The notes below the pieces were generated by a model. It was given only the letters and a program-made list of their open reading frames with translations, did no database searches and was not told the DNA's origin. The position numbers were made by a program, and so were the translations under genes. Shown here piece after piece: positions 52,474 to 60,672 of a stretch of 64,000 nt of DNA. Origin of the DNA: Sphingobacterium faecium (GTDB lineage: Bacteria > Bacteroidota > Bacteroidia > Sphingobacteriales > Sphingobacteriaceae); the NCBI RefSeq assembly GCF_003054045.1, contig NZ_QBKH01000003.1, forward strand, positions 620,001 through 684,000, written 5' to 3'. Numbering within the stretch: position 1 is the first letter of the stretch; every line of letters starts with the position of its first letter.

Positions 52474-54129
52474 ATGATGCAGAATTCAGCTAAGAAATTA
52501 CAACGAAGTTCCCATATCATTAGCGTGCTCGCGAAATATGGATTTCGTGATCTATTAAATAGACTTCCTTGGAATACGAATAAACCTTCCTTAGAAATAG
52601 GGGTTGATGTTGCCAACATCTCGGTTTACAGACGTATTCGAATGGCATTAGAAGAATTGGGCCCTGCATTTGTTAAATTGGGACAATCTGCTTCTACACG
52701 TGAAGGTTTACTACCTCAAGAACTGATTGAAGAGTTGCGATTCTTGGAAGATCGTGTCGACCCCTTTACCATTGATATCAAAAGTTATATAGCAGAAGAG
52801 TTGGAAATCAATTTTGATGAACACTTTTCAGATATCGATCCAGAACCCTTCGCTGCTGCTTCTATTTCACAAGTGTATAGAGCTAAGCTCATCGATGGAC
52901 AGCATGTTGTCGTAAAAGTGAGAAGGCCTCAGGTTGATGAAGTCCTAAAAACAGACTTATCTCTCATGAGAGATATCGCCCGAATATTAGTAGGGTATAG
53001 TGAACCATTACATAATCTCAACTTGCCTTTGATCGTTGATTCCTTTGCCGCGACTTTGGTGCAGGAAATTTCGTTATTGAACGAACGGTACAATATTGAA
53101 CGATTTGCTAAAAATTTTAAGGGCAATGATAAAATTAAAGTTCCAAAAGTATACCCTAAAATAAGTTCCGATCGCATTTTAACAATGGAATTTATGGATG
53201 GTGTGAAAGTGACCGATAAGGAAAAATTGAAGTCAATGGGATTAGATCTGGAAGAGATCGTGGATAATGGTATCAATCTTTATTTGGAACAAGTGATTGT
53301 ACATGGTTTTTTCCATGGAGATCCTCATCCCGGTAACTTAATGGTGCTCCCCAATGGAAAACTGGCCTTTATTGATTTTGGAAATATGGGCAAATTGTTG
53401 TCCATCGACCGGCAAAACTTAGAAGAATTTATTCAAGCTGCGGTTTCTTCCAATGCCGTCCATCTCGCTGACACCATAGAAGATGTTGCTATCGTAAGTA
53501 GTATTCCCGATCGTGCTCGTTTTGAACGGTCTTTATATGAAATTTTTGATCTTATTGATAATGTTTCGTTAGGCGATATTAGTCTAGAGTTTTTATTTGA
53601 TAAATTATGGGCGATCATAGGTGATAACCGGCTTTATTTTCCAGAATACATCTATCAATTAATCCGTGGTATATCATTGATGGAGGGCATCGGTCGCCAG
53701 CTCAATCCGCATCTAAATATCATGAAAAGTATCAAGCCATTTGCCAGCCGTATTATGCGGGAGCGGATGGATCCGAGGTACTTGTTCGAAAAAGGAAAAA
53801 ATAAAGCCTTTTCATTTGTTCGTGATATTGAAAAATTACCGGACGATCTCAGAAGTTTATTTAGACAGATCAAACTCGGTAATTTCACCCTCAACCATCA
53901 CTTGATCAGTGCCAAGTCATTTACGCAGATATTGAGAAAGGGAGTCAATCGCATCGTCATCGGGATCATGGTCTTGTCACTCAATATGCTTGCTGGAATG
54001 GTTATAATAGCACATGTCGAACCCAAATTTTTAGGAATTCCCATTTGGGCGTGGGTCTTTTTGGCAACTTCTTTTTCCCTGTCTATTTATTTATTTGTCG
54101 CTATGGTACGCGCTAAAAATCGAGATTAG
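52474..54129 (+). CDS. ABC1/AarF/UbiB-family atypical kinase
   Basis: The 551-residue product has the UbiB family signatures: the K-x-G-Q motif in FVKLGQSASTREGLLP (about residue 67), the Ala-rich loop AAASISQVYRAKL that replaces the glycine loop, VVVKVRRP (ATP lysine), and HGFFHGDPHPGNLMVLPNGKLAFIDFGNMG (about 276-305; catalytic and metal-binding residues). Two hydrophobic C-terminal helices anchor it to the membrane. UbiB proteins support quinone synthesis or lipid handling by ATPase activity. No ubi/men genes adjoin it. The start ATG 52474 is doubled (ATGATG). Confidence 0.9.
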   Translation: MMQNSAKKLQRSSHIISVLAKYGFRDLLNRLPWNTNKPSLEIGVDVANISVYRRIRMALEELGPAFVKLGQSASTREGLLPQELIEELRFLEDRVDPFTIDIKSYIAEELEINFDEHFSDIDPEPFAAASISQVYRAKLIDGQHVVVKVRRPQVDEVLKTDLSLMRDIARILVGYSEPLHNLNLPLIVDSFAATLVQEISLLNERYNIERFAKNFKGNDKIKVPKVYPKISSDRILTMEFMDGVKVTDKEKLKSMGLDLEEIVDNGINLYLEQVIVHGFFHGDPHPGNLMVLPNGKLAFIDFGNMGKLLSIDRQNLEEFIQAAVSSNAVHLADTIEDVAIVSSIPDRARFERSLYEIFDLIDNVSLGDISLEFLFDKLWAIIGDNRLYFPEYIYQLIRGISLMEGIGRQLNPHLNIMKSIKPFASRIMRERMDPRYLFEKGKNKAFSFVRDIEKLPDDLRSLFRQIKLGNFTLNHHLISAKSFTQILRKGVNRIVIGIMVLSLNMLAGMVIIAHVEPKFLGIPIWAWVFLATSFSLSIYLFVAMVRAKNRD

Positions 54130-54158
54130 TTTTTATAGGTTTAAAACAGAAAAATGAG

Positions 54159-54947
54159 ATGATAGATATCAATTTAGAAAATAAAAAAGCATTAGTTGGA
54201 GCCAGTTCTGGAGGAATAGGCTGTGCTATTGCGCAACAGCTCGCCTTACATGGCGCTTCGGTCACCCTAATGGCTAGAAATGAAGATAAATTAAAAATAG
54301 CACTCGCCACCTTAGATCGGAGTAGGGGACAGACACATCGTTATCTTGTTGTTGATTTTAATAATTTCGAAGAATATAAGATCGCCATATCTCATTATTT
54401 TAATGATCATGTGGTTGATATTTTAATCAATAATACCAATGGACCAAAAGCAGGTACCATTGCTGCACAATCCTTAGAAGACTACCAGCGTGCGTTTGAT
54501 CTTTTGTTTAAAACACACTGTTACACCACCGAGTTAGCATTGCCCCATATGAAAAATCAGGGATTTGGTCGTATTATCAATGTATCCTCATTGACGGTAA
54601 AAGAACCCATGTCTAATCTGGTTTTGTCCAATACAGTCCGTACAGCATTGATGAGTTGGAGTAAATCATTAGCGAAGGATGTCGCGGCAGATCATATTAC
54701 CGTGAATAGCATATTGACAGGTCTTTTTGATACCGCACGTATTCAGTCATTGACCCAGATGGATGCCGACAGTCTCCATATTACGTATGATGAAGCTTTG
54801 GCTTTGCGGTTGAAACAAGTACCGATGAATCGATTGGGTAAACCAGAAGAGTATGGTTACCTCGTAGCTTTTATCTGTTCTCAATATGCCAATTATCTCA
54901 CCGGATCAAATATCCCTTTAGACGGAGGGATGTTAAATGGCTTTTAA
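54159..54947 (+). CDS. SDR-family protein lacking the catalytic Tyr-x-x-x-Lys
   Basis: The 262-residue product has a Rossmann fold with the NAD(P) loop GASSGGIGCAIAQQLA, the NNTNG equivalent of NNAG, and INVSSLTVKEP with the usual serine. At the positions of the catalytic YxxxK it reads S-N-T-V-R (in NLVLSNTVRTALMSW), so both Tyr and Lys are missing. The end (LTGSNIPLDGGMLNGF) is normal. Annotation as 3-oxoacyl reductase would be unsafe. A subfamily with the same change is known among FabG-like proteins. It lies 29 bp after the UbiB-type gene and may be co-transcribed. Confidence 0.88.
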   Translation: MIDINLENKKALVGASSGGIGCAIAQQLALHGASVTLMARNEDKLKIALATLDRSRGQTHRYLVVDFNNFEEYKIAISHYFNDHVVDILINNTNGPKAGTIAAQSLEDYQRAFDLLFKTHCYTTELALPHMKNQGFGRIINVSSLTVKEPMSNLVLSNTVRTALMSWSKSLAKDVAADHITVNSILTGLFDTARIQSLTQMDADSLHITYDEALALRLKQVPMNRLGKPEEYGYLVAFICSQYANYLTGSNIPLDGGMLNGF

Positions 54948-54991
54948 AAAGAAACAGCGCTTAAGAAATTACTTAAGCGCTGTTTCTTTTT
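54946..54991. terminator. Bidirectional terminator between the SDR gene and yceI
   Basis: A 20-bp perfect stem (54946-54965 with 54972-54991; core GAAACAGCGCTTAAG) has a 6-nt loop. The left arm overlaps the SDR stop codon. Confidence 0.9.
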
Positions 54992-55003
54992 AAAAATTAT
55001 GTT

Positions 55004-55594
55004 TTAATTCAATACCAGTTCGGTATTGACAGTAATTTCTACATTTGCAGATACAGCTTCTACTCCCGATGGTAATTTGTCATTATATTTCATTCCAAAA
55101 TCAAAGCGGTTTATAGTTGCTTTTGCTGTAAAACCAGCTCTTGTTTTACCCCAAGGATCCGTGATGATTCCGCCATTTTGAGTGACATCAAAAGTTACTT
55201 TTTTAGTCACATCTCTGATGGTCAGATCAGCTACTAATATATATTTTCCCTTTTTACCCGGTTTAAAAGAAACAGATTTCAATTTCATGGCTGGATATTT
55301 TTCTGCATTGAAAAAATCATCTGATTTCAAATGACCATCACGCGCATCGACACGTGTATTGATGCTGTTGACATCAATAGTGAAATCTATTTTCGCGTTA
55401 TCAAAGTTTTCTTTGGTAGGAGCATCGATTGAACCCGATACTTTTGTAAACTCTCCGTCAACAAAGCTTATCCCTAAGTGATTGACATCAAATCTTGCGT
55501 TTGTGTGTGCTGGATCTGCTGTCCATTTAACCTGTGCTACGGCGCCATTAATCATTAAGGCTGCAGCTGCTACAATTTTGAAAAAATTATTCAT
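55004..55594 (-). CDS. YceI-family periplasmic lipid-binding protein
   Basis: The 196-residue product has a signal peptide ending INGAVAQ. The lipocalin-like YceI barrel is evident: VKWTADPAHTNARFDVNHLGISFVDGEF, VNSINTRVDARDGHLKSDDFFNAEKYPAMKLKS, DLTIRDVTKKVTFDVT. Family members bind isoprenoids such as polyprenyl chains. An FNR-like box about 115 bp before its start, next to a Crp/Fnr gene, suggests control by that regulator. A second palindrome TATAAAA-TG-TTTTATA lies at 55629-55644 in the leader. Confidence 0.92.
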   Translation of the reverse strand: MNNFFKIVAAAALMINGAVAQVKWTADPAHTNARFDVNHLGISFVDGEFTKVSGSIDAPTKENFDNAKIDFTIDVNSINTRVDARDGHLKSDDFFNAEKYPAMKLKSVSFKPGKKGKYILVADLTIRDVTKKVTFDVTQNGGIITDPWGKTRAGFTAKATINRFDFGMKYNDKLPSGVEAVSANVEITVNTELVLN

Positions 55595-55675
55595 GATCTT
55601 TCTTTTTATCTATTTAACAGCAAGGTTGTATAAAATGTTTTATAATCCACAAACCAGCTGTTTGATTTACTTGAG

Positions 55676-55719
55676 CAAAGATCAGTAAATGATTGCTGTA
55701 AAAAATTGACCTACATCAA
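55676..55719 (-). promoter_or_regulatory. FNR-like box and -7 box upstream of yceI
   Basis: TTGAC-CTAC-ATCAA (55706-55719) differs from the FNR/CRP-type consensus TTGAT-N4-ATCAA by one base. On the minus strand GATCTTTGC (the -7 box, 55676-55683 as CAAAGATC) follows at a spacing that places the box about 41 bp before the predicted start of transcription. That is the class II activator position. The adjoining regulator has the matching recognition helix. Confidence 0.5.
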
Positions 55720-55728
55720 TAAATAAGC

Positions 55729-56310
55729 TTATTTGTTAGGTTTGAGAATTTGTCTTTTCAATCGGCTTAGGAACTCTTGTGTTACACCAATGTAGGAGGC
55801 CAGTTGTAAGCTTGATATTCTAGGGTATATTTTAGGGTAGCGATTAATAAAATCCAGATAACGCTCTTGCGCTGTAAACCCCAATGCCGCGATGATGCGA
55901 TGTTGAGAGGCAACCTGAGCCCGTTGTGCCATGATGCGAAATAGACGTTCTACCTGCGTGCAGTTAAGAAAAAGTTGTTCCTTTTGTTCTCTGGAGATGA
56001 TGAATACTTCAGAGTCTTCTAATGCTTGAATGTATAACTGAGCAGGTTCCTGCTCATTAAAACTCGCAATGTCTGAAATCCACCATTCTTCAATGGCAAA
56101 ATATAAAATATGTTCTTCGCCATTAGGTGTTAAATAAAAAATCTTAAAGCAACCTTTTTTTACAAAGCCTTCAAAATTACAAATCTCTCCGGCACGGAGA
56201 ATAAAACTCTTTTTCTTGACTTGAGTCAAGGTATAGCTGGAGGTGATCTGTTCGAGCTGTTCCTCAGTAACGGATATTCTTTTTTTTATATAGGATTTGA
56301 AAATTTCCAT
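55729..56310 (-). CDS. Crp/Fnr-family transcription regulator
   Basis: The 193-residue product has a cyclic-nucleotide-binding-like beta roll (residues about 20-110, with CNFEGFVKKGCFKIFYL and EEHILYFAIEEWWISDI). A dimer helix follows, then a C-terminal helix-turn-helix SLQLASYIGVTQEFLSRLKRQ. The recognition helix reads E-x-x-S-R, the residues FNR uses on TTGAT half sites. The N-terminal cysteine cluster of true FNR is absent, so it does not look like an iron-sulfur oxygen sensor. It lies 135 bp upstream of yceI on the same strand. Confidence 0.9.
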   Translation of the reverse strand: MEIFKSYIKKRISVTEEQLEQITSSYTLTQVKKKSFILRAGEICNFEGFVKKGCFKIFYLTPNGEEHILYFAIEEWWISDIASFNEQEPAQLYIQALEDSEVFIISREQKEQLFLNCTQVERLFRIMAQRAQVASQHRIIAALGFTAQERYLDFINRYPKIYPRISSLQLASYIGVTQEFLSRLKRQILKPNK

Positions 56311-56334
56311 GGGATGATGAAGTCTGCAATAATC

Positions 56335-57042
56335 TTAGTCCAGTACCTTAATAAAAGAAATTTCTTCTAAGGTATCCGAAACTCCAAAAATTTGGTAACC
56401 GTGGCGGCGTAAAGAATCTAATAATGATTTCGTTTTCTCCATTCCATTATCAAAAAACCGTTCGTGAATTTCCAGTAAAATTTGTTTGACTTCAATGGAT
56501 GAATCTAATATACTATCGATCACGCAATATTCAGATCCTTCAATATCCATTTTTAGGACATCGATATACGTATGGTTATTTTCTAAAGCGATATCGACTA
56601 TTGATTTCATCTGTACTTCTACCATGTTATGCTCATCTACATTGGGATGATTGATGATAGAGCCAGATACATGCTCTTTATTTTTCGGTAAATTGAAATG
56701 TGTTATTCCAGTTTTATTATCTAAGCCCACCGGGTGAAAATGAAATTTTGGAGATAAATCTGTTCGTTGCGCAATCCATTCTATGGATTTCGGAGTAGGA
56801 TCATAGCCAAATACATGACAATTGTGTTTTTGTATAAGGGTATCGTCAAAAGAAGTATCTTGCCCTATTCCAAAGGAATAAATGATCGAGTCAGCATGTA
56901 ATAGTTCGGGATTAACGTAAAATCCGCCATACGAATTGCCGTACCATACATGAGGGCATTTATGCTCAATTTTAAAGGATGTTATTTTTCCGGTAAGTAT
57001 TTTATACTGCTTCTTTAACGTATTGATCAGGCTTGGCCTCAT
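56335..57042 (-). CDS. FkbM-family methyltransferase
   Basis: The 235-residue product has the FkbM domain: IYSFGIGQDTSFDDTLIQKHNCHVFGYDPTP (SAM-binding region), a threonine/asparagine-rich central part, and YIDVLKMDIEGSEYCVIDS, the diagnostic D-x-E-G-x-E segment. FkbM enzymes O-methylate sugars, polyketides or glycolipids. It is 24 bp upstream of the Crp/Fnr gene on the same strand and may be co-transcribed with it. Substrate unknown. Confidence 0.9.
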   Translation of the reverse strand: MRPSLINTLKKQYKILTGKITSFKIEHKCPHVWYGNSYGGFYVNPELLHADSIIYSFGIGQDTSFDDTLIQKHNCHVFGYDPTPKSIEWIAQRTDLSPKFHFHPVGLDNKTGITHFNLPKNKEHVSGSIINHPNVDEHNMVEVQMKSIVDIALENNHTYIDVLKMDIEGSEYCVIDSILDSSIEVKQILLEIHERFFDNGMEKTKSLLDSLRRHGYQIFGVSDTLEEISFIKVLD

Positions 57043-57112
57043 ATAATTTCTATCTTTAATGGTGCTTGTAAGTTACGATAAAAATTAATTTTAAATGAAA
57101 TCGAAATTTAAT

Positions 57113-57757
57113 TTACAGCGTTAGATGACCAATTTTAATTATTTTATCTGATGCTGCCAGTCCGTTGGGATTACAACCTAATTCTCCTTCAGGTACTTCT
57201 AATCCCTGCTTCTGATAGAAATCTTTCCAAAAATCATCTATTTTACCTGTGGATGGGTTGATAAAGGTCATAGGTTCTAATTGGAAAATATGCGCGTGGC
57301 GAAAAGCCCGTTCAATAAAATCGGAACAGTATAAGCTGCTGTCATTCAAGATGTAACTCCAATTATAAGGCTTTCCTAGCATCAGTTTTGCTGCAGTAAT
57401 AGTCTTCGGTATCGTGCTTTGATACTCCTCCTTAAGGCGGTATACCACTAGGTTATTCTGATCCTTTTTTTGAGTCTGGTTGAAACTTTTAATTCCTTCA
57501 CGGATAGATCCTTTTTTGGAACTTGCATGTAAAACAAACAAATTGCCTTGATCATATTCGATAATTCCAATATGATCAAAAGAACTATTTGTATCACGCT
57601 GGGTGACACGATTGATAGCACCTGATAAATGCTCTTGCTCGGCTTCGACAAAAATTAAATCTCCATTTCTTAGGTTTTTAAGTTTCACGTTTTGAGCGAA
57701 ACCAGATGTGCTGATCAGGATCAATAAAATGCCTAAAACTAAAGCGGGTATTTTCAT
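57113..57757 (-). CDS. YiiX/YebB-like NlpC/P60 cysteine hydrolase
   Basis: The 214-residue product has a signal peptide ending STSGFAQ. The circularly permuted NlpC/P60 arrangement is visible: LRNGDLIFVEAE, the catalytic His in NSSFDHIGII, GKPYNWSYI, then the catalytic Cys in SLYCSDFIERAF. YiiX-type enzymes cut amide or ester bonds in envelope substrates. It is exported and divergent from the next gene, with under 90 bp for both promoters. Confidence 0.87.
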   Translation of the reverse strand: MKIPALVLGILLILISTSGFAQNVKLKNLRNGDLIFVEAEQEHLSGAINRVTQRDTNSSFDHIGIIEYDQGNLFVLHASSKKGSIREGIKSFNQTQKKDQNNLVVYRLKEEYQSTIPKTITAAKLMLGKPYNWSYILNDSSLYCSDFIERAFRHAHIFQLEPMTFINPSTGKIDDFWKDFYQKQGLEVPEGELGCNPNGLAASDKIIKIGHLTL

Positions 57758-57832
57758 GGTATAAATGTACGAGCTATTTTGATAGAAATAGATTCATTAC
57801 CTAAAAATAAGTATCTAATGATAGAATCTTTG

Positions 57833-57840
57833 TATCTTTG
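57833..57840 (+). promoter_or_regulatory. -7 promoter box of the acidic hypothetical gene
   Basis: TATCTTTG matches TAnnTTTG and is followed by CAAG and an ATG at 57845. It argues that the earlier in-frame ATGs at 57779 and 57818 are not used, because they would lie upstream of the transcript. No -33 TTTG is clear. Confidence 0.5.
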
Positions 57841-57844
57841 CAAG

Positions 57845-58336
57845 ATGGGAAAAATGTACAATGATGTGGTGGAGTTATTACCCGAATTGATTCATTGCTT
57901 CAATAATCATTTGATGTTTGATAGCTTAGAAGAAGAAGATGTGATATCTTTTCTTCCGATCGAAGATGAGGAGGTTGCAAGAGAATTTGTAGCACACACC
58001 AATAAAGTATTAGCCGATCATTTTGAAGTCGAAGATGGTGAATTGTGTTATCCAGAGGATAGTTATCGGGATAAGATTGATAATCCTATTTTATTTTGGA
58101 AAGATTATCTAGGTTGTTTTTTCAATTTTGAATTGGTCGAGGATTTATTAGAGCGAGAAGATATTAAAGGGACTAGTTTTGGAACATTCCGGATCACTCA
58201 AATTGCCTATATCAATGAGGTGAACAAACGCATTAAAAAAAGACGTTTGAATGGAATCAATCTGGAATATCGGGTGATACCGACTCCTTTGGATAGTCAT
58301 AAACATTGGAATCGTACTTACGATAAGGAATGTTAA
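57845..58336 (+). CDS. Acidic cytosolic protein of unknown function
   Basis: I do not recognise a family. From ATG 57845 (MGKMYNDVVELLPELIHCF) the product has 163 residues; ATG 57854 is also possible, while 57779 would start inside the promoter region shared with the divergent hydrolase gene. It is strongly acidic in the first half (SLEEEDVISFLPIEDEEVARE). It ends in a more basic part (NEVNKRIKKRRLNGINLEYRVIPTPLDSHKHWNRTY). It is mostly helical by composition and has no signal peptide or membrane segment. Confidence 0.7.
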   Translation: MGKMYNDVVELLPELIHCFNNHLMFDSLEEEDVISFLPIEDEEVAREFVAHTNKVLADHFEVEDGELCYPEDSYRDKIDNPILFWKDYLGCFFNFELVEDLLEREDIKGTSFGTFRITQIAYINEVNKRIKKRRLNGINLEYRVIPTPLDSHKHWNRTYDKEC

Positions 58337-58453
58337 TTTTTAGGGTGTCAGGGAAGTGAGATTGTACCCAAAGGGTTCAGCAATTTTATTATTTCCGCAT
58401 CTTGATTGGATACGGATGTCAGCTAAAAGTAGAGGCATAGCGTATACAATTTA

Positions 58454-58482
58454 TTGTGAACAGCTCTATTTAAGTATCTTTA
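58454..58482 (+). promoter_or_regulatory. Promoter of the lipoprotein/GSP-synthase operon
   Basis: TTG (58454-58456), an 18-bp spacer and TATCTTTA (58475-58482) approximate the Bacteroidota consensus. They lie 17 bp before the ATG at 58500, supporting that start. Confidence 0.5.
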
Positions 58483-58499
58483 TACTAAACTCAATTGAA

Positions 58500-58793
58500 A
58501 TGAAATATATTTTTTTCGGATTGTCAATCTCGATATTGATGAGCTGTTCCGAAGCTAATCAAGATAAGCCATTAGAGCAATTGGATAAGAAATCAGCGCG
58601 GGAAGTTGTTTTGGTTACAGAGACAAAAGGTGATTCTGTTTTACATATCACTAAGCAGCATATTTGGTTTAATGGTGAAAAGATTGCGGACAAAAGTGAT
58701 ACCATCATCACAGCTAAACGTGTCAATACTTGGAGTGTGGGAGATACAGCTCAAACATTGAGTGAAGTACCCATCTATGTAACTGTTCAATAA
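58500..58793 (+). CDS. Small lipoprotein, first gene of the GSP-synthase-like operon
   Basis: From ATG 58500 the 97-residue product starts MKYIFFGLSISILMSC, a clear lipoprotein signal; the frame opens earlier (58356), but that part looks non-coding and lies upstream of the promoter. The mature part is short and beta-like (VVLVTETKGDSVLHITKQHIWFNGEKIADKSDTI). No family is recognised. The next gene starts 2 bp after its stop. Confidence 0.7.
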   Translation: MKYIFFGLSISILMSCSEANQDKPLEQLDKKSAREVVLVTETKGDSVLHITKQHIWFNGEKIADKSDTIITAKRVNTWSVGDTAQTLSEVPIYVTVQ

Positions 58794-58795
58794 AT

Positions 58796-59167
58796 ATGAG
58801 AAAAAAAGCATCTTCAACGATCAAGTTGGTCCTGATTACTTCCGTATTGGCTTCATGTGGGCAGCCTGTTGCACCAGCAGAGGAAGCGAAGCAACGCGTC
58901 TTTATGCGTGCTGATTCTACAGCACCTTATACTGAAGTAACCAAAGATTACCGCGATCAGCACCGTACAGGAGGAGGGATGGGGTCATCACTTTTATGGT
59001 TTATGGCTTTTAGACATATTGGTGCTGGTCTGGGCTATTCAAATAACAATCTGAATCCAAGTTCTGTATCGGGAACCAATGCGAAGAAAGCGGCTGCATA
59101 TCAAGCAAAAAGAGGCGGATTTGGCAATACTGCAGCTTCATCTAAGTCATCTTCTTTCGGTTCATAA
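58796..59167 (+). CDS. Gly/Ser-rich lipoprotein, YgiB-like partner of the synthase
   Basis: The 123-residue product has a lipobox (SVLASC). A polar stretch is followed by TGGGMGSSLLWFMAFRHIGAGLGYSNN, and the Gly/Ala/Ser-rich tail ends SSKSSSFGS. The Gly-rich C-terminus and the position before a YgiC-type synthase recall the ygiB-ygiC pair of E. coli, though similarity at sequence level is uncertain. It overlaps the synthase start by one base (TAATG). Confidence 0.7.
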   Translation: MRKKASSTIKLVLITSVLASCGQPVAPAEEAKQRVFMRADSTAPYTEVTKDYRDQHRTGGGMGSSLLWFMAFRHIGAGLGYSNNNLNPSSVSGTNAKKAAAYQAKRGGFGNTAASSKSSSFGS

Positions 59168-60309
59168 TGAAAGTAAAAAAGCTCATCATTGATCCCAATT
59201 GGAAATCCAGATTGACAGCTATTGGATATGGTTATCATACGGACAACGATGAACCCTATTGGATCGATGATTATTATTATGAGATTACCAATAGCGAAGC
59301 GGATACCATTTATCAAGCAACTACAGAAGTCTGGGACATGTGTCTAAAAGCTGTTGAACACGTTATTGCCAATAAGCTATATCATCTATTTCATATCCCC
59401 GGTCATATGGTACACCATATCGAACAATCGTGGGAAAATGAATCTCCCTCGATTTATGGTCGCTTTGATTTTGCATACGACTCGGTCAAACGAAAATTGA
59501 AGCTGTTGGAATTTAATGCCGATACACCAACCTCTTTATTTGAGTGTGGAATCGTCCAATGGAACTGGAAAAATCATTATTTTTCTGAATCCACCGATCA
59601 GTTCAACAGCGTACATGAGCAGCTTATAGCGAGCTGGAAAGAGATCAAACCCTATCTAAAAGGAGATGTTCTTTACTTTTCATGTGCGAAAGAAACACTA
59701 GAGGATTTGACCAATGTTGAATATTTGAGGGATACCGCTATTCAGGCAGGTATACAGACACAATTGATTTATATCGATGATATTGGTTGGAATGGTCATG
59801 CTTTTATAGATTTGGAGGGTGAATCGATTACCTCTATTTTTAAGTTATATCCCTGGGAGTGGATGGTTCATGAAGAGTTTGGCCATCATATCGTGAATGA
59901 TATCCATAGAACGCAGTGGATAGAACCATCATGGAAAATGATCCTTTCCAATAAAGCTATTCTTCCTATTTTATGGGAGTTGTTTCCGCATCATCCCAAC
60001 TTATTGGCTGCTTATTTTGAACCTCAAAGAATGCTTAAAAACTACATCAAAAAACCGATCTTATCGAGAGAAGGTGCCAATATTGATCTCTACTATGATA
60101 AGGAACTGATCTATGCGACGCCAGGGGATTATGGACAGGAAGGTTATATTTATCAAGAACTAGCTACTTTACACAAAGAAGAATCTGGTTTTTCTATCAT
60201 AGGAAGTTGGATTATTGGGCAAGAACCCTGTGGAATCAGTTTTAGGGAGTCTACGATGCCCATCACAACGGATAAAAGTCGATTTGTACCACATATCATC
60301 AAGCATTAA
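59167..60309 (+). CDS. Glutathionylspermidine synthase-like ATP-grasp protein (YgiC/YjfC type)
   Basis: The 380-residue product matches the synthase half of glutathionylspermidine enzymes: GYHTDNDEPYWIDDYYYEIT at the start, YGRFDFAYDSVKRKLKLLEFNADTPTSLFECGIVQWNW (substrate and metal acids), KLYPWEWMVHEEFG, ILPILWELFPHHPNLLAAYF, and SGFSIIGSWIIGQEPCGISFRES near the end. The amidase half of the E. coli Gss protein is absent, as in YgiC. It probably ligates an amine to a peptide with ATP; in YgiC-like proteins the real substrate is unknown. It is third in a tight operon with two lipoproteins, which hints at an envelope-linked role. Confidence 0.88.
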   Translation: MKVKKLIIDPNWKSRLTAIGYGYHTDNDEPYWIDDYYYEITNSEADTIYQATTEVWDMCLKAVEHVIANKLYHLFHIPGHMVHHIEQSWENESPSIYGRFDFAYDSVKRKLKLLEFNADTPTSLFECGIVQWNWKNHYFSESTDQFNSVHEQLIASWKEIKPYLKGDVLYFSCAKETLEDLTNVEYLRDTAIQAGIQTQLIYIDDIGWNGHAFIDLEGESITSIFKLYPWEWMVHEEFGHHIVNDIHRTQWIEPSWKMILSNKAILPILWELFPHHPNLLAAYFEPQRMLKNYIKKPILSREGANIDLYYDKELIYATPGDYGQEGYIYQELATLHKEESGFSIIGSWIIGQEPCGISFRESTMPITTDKSRFVPHIIKH

Positions 60310-60347
60310 AAGTATTTAATAGCAATAAAATAAATATCCCCCTTTAT

Positions 60348-60539
60348 TTATTTTTTCTGATCACTTAAGATTTTCTCGTACTCTTCAAAACGATGCGCTC
60401 TTATGGGTCTCACATAAGGTTCTGTATTGAAATATAGTAAAAGGCAGGGCGCTATCTGTTTATACTTGTCCACATACTCATACTTGATGAGTTCACCATT
60501 GTTAATTCGCTGTTTAATCTTATTGTGATAAGGATACAT
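60348..60539 (-). CDS. Small conserved hypothetical protein (63 residues)
   Basis: The 63-residue frame MYPYHNKIKQRINNGELIKYEYVDKY... has balanced composition and the look of a conserved small Bacteroidota protein (PYHNxIKQRIxNGEL, LLLYFNTEPYVRPIRAHRFEEY), from memory of similar short proteins. No signal or membrane segment is present and the function is unknown. It converges on the synthase operon. Confidence 0.65.
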   Translation of the reverse strand: MYPYHNKIKQRINNGELIKYEYVDKYKQIAPCLLLYFNTEPYVRPIRAHRFEEYEKILSDQKK

Positions 60540-60672
60540 TCTCTTTTACTTCGATCAGGAGTACAATATACTGGATCTAATTGATATGAGAGGAATGGGA
60601 TGTCAAAAATGATAAAAAACAAAACGAATGATGATTTGTTCTAGTCATATACCAATAAGAAAGGAAAATATT

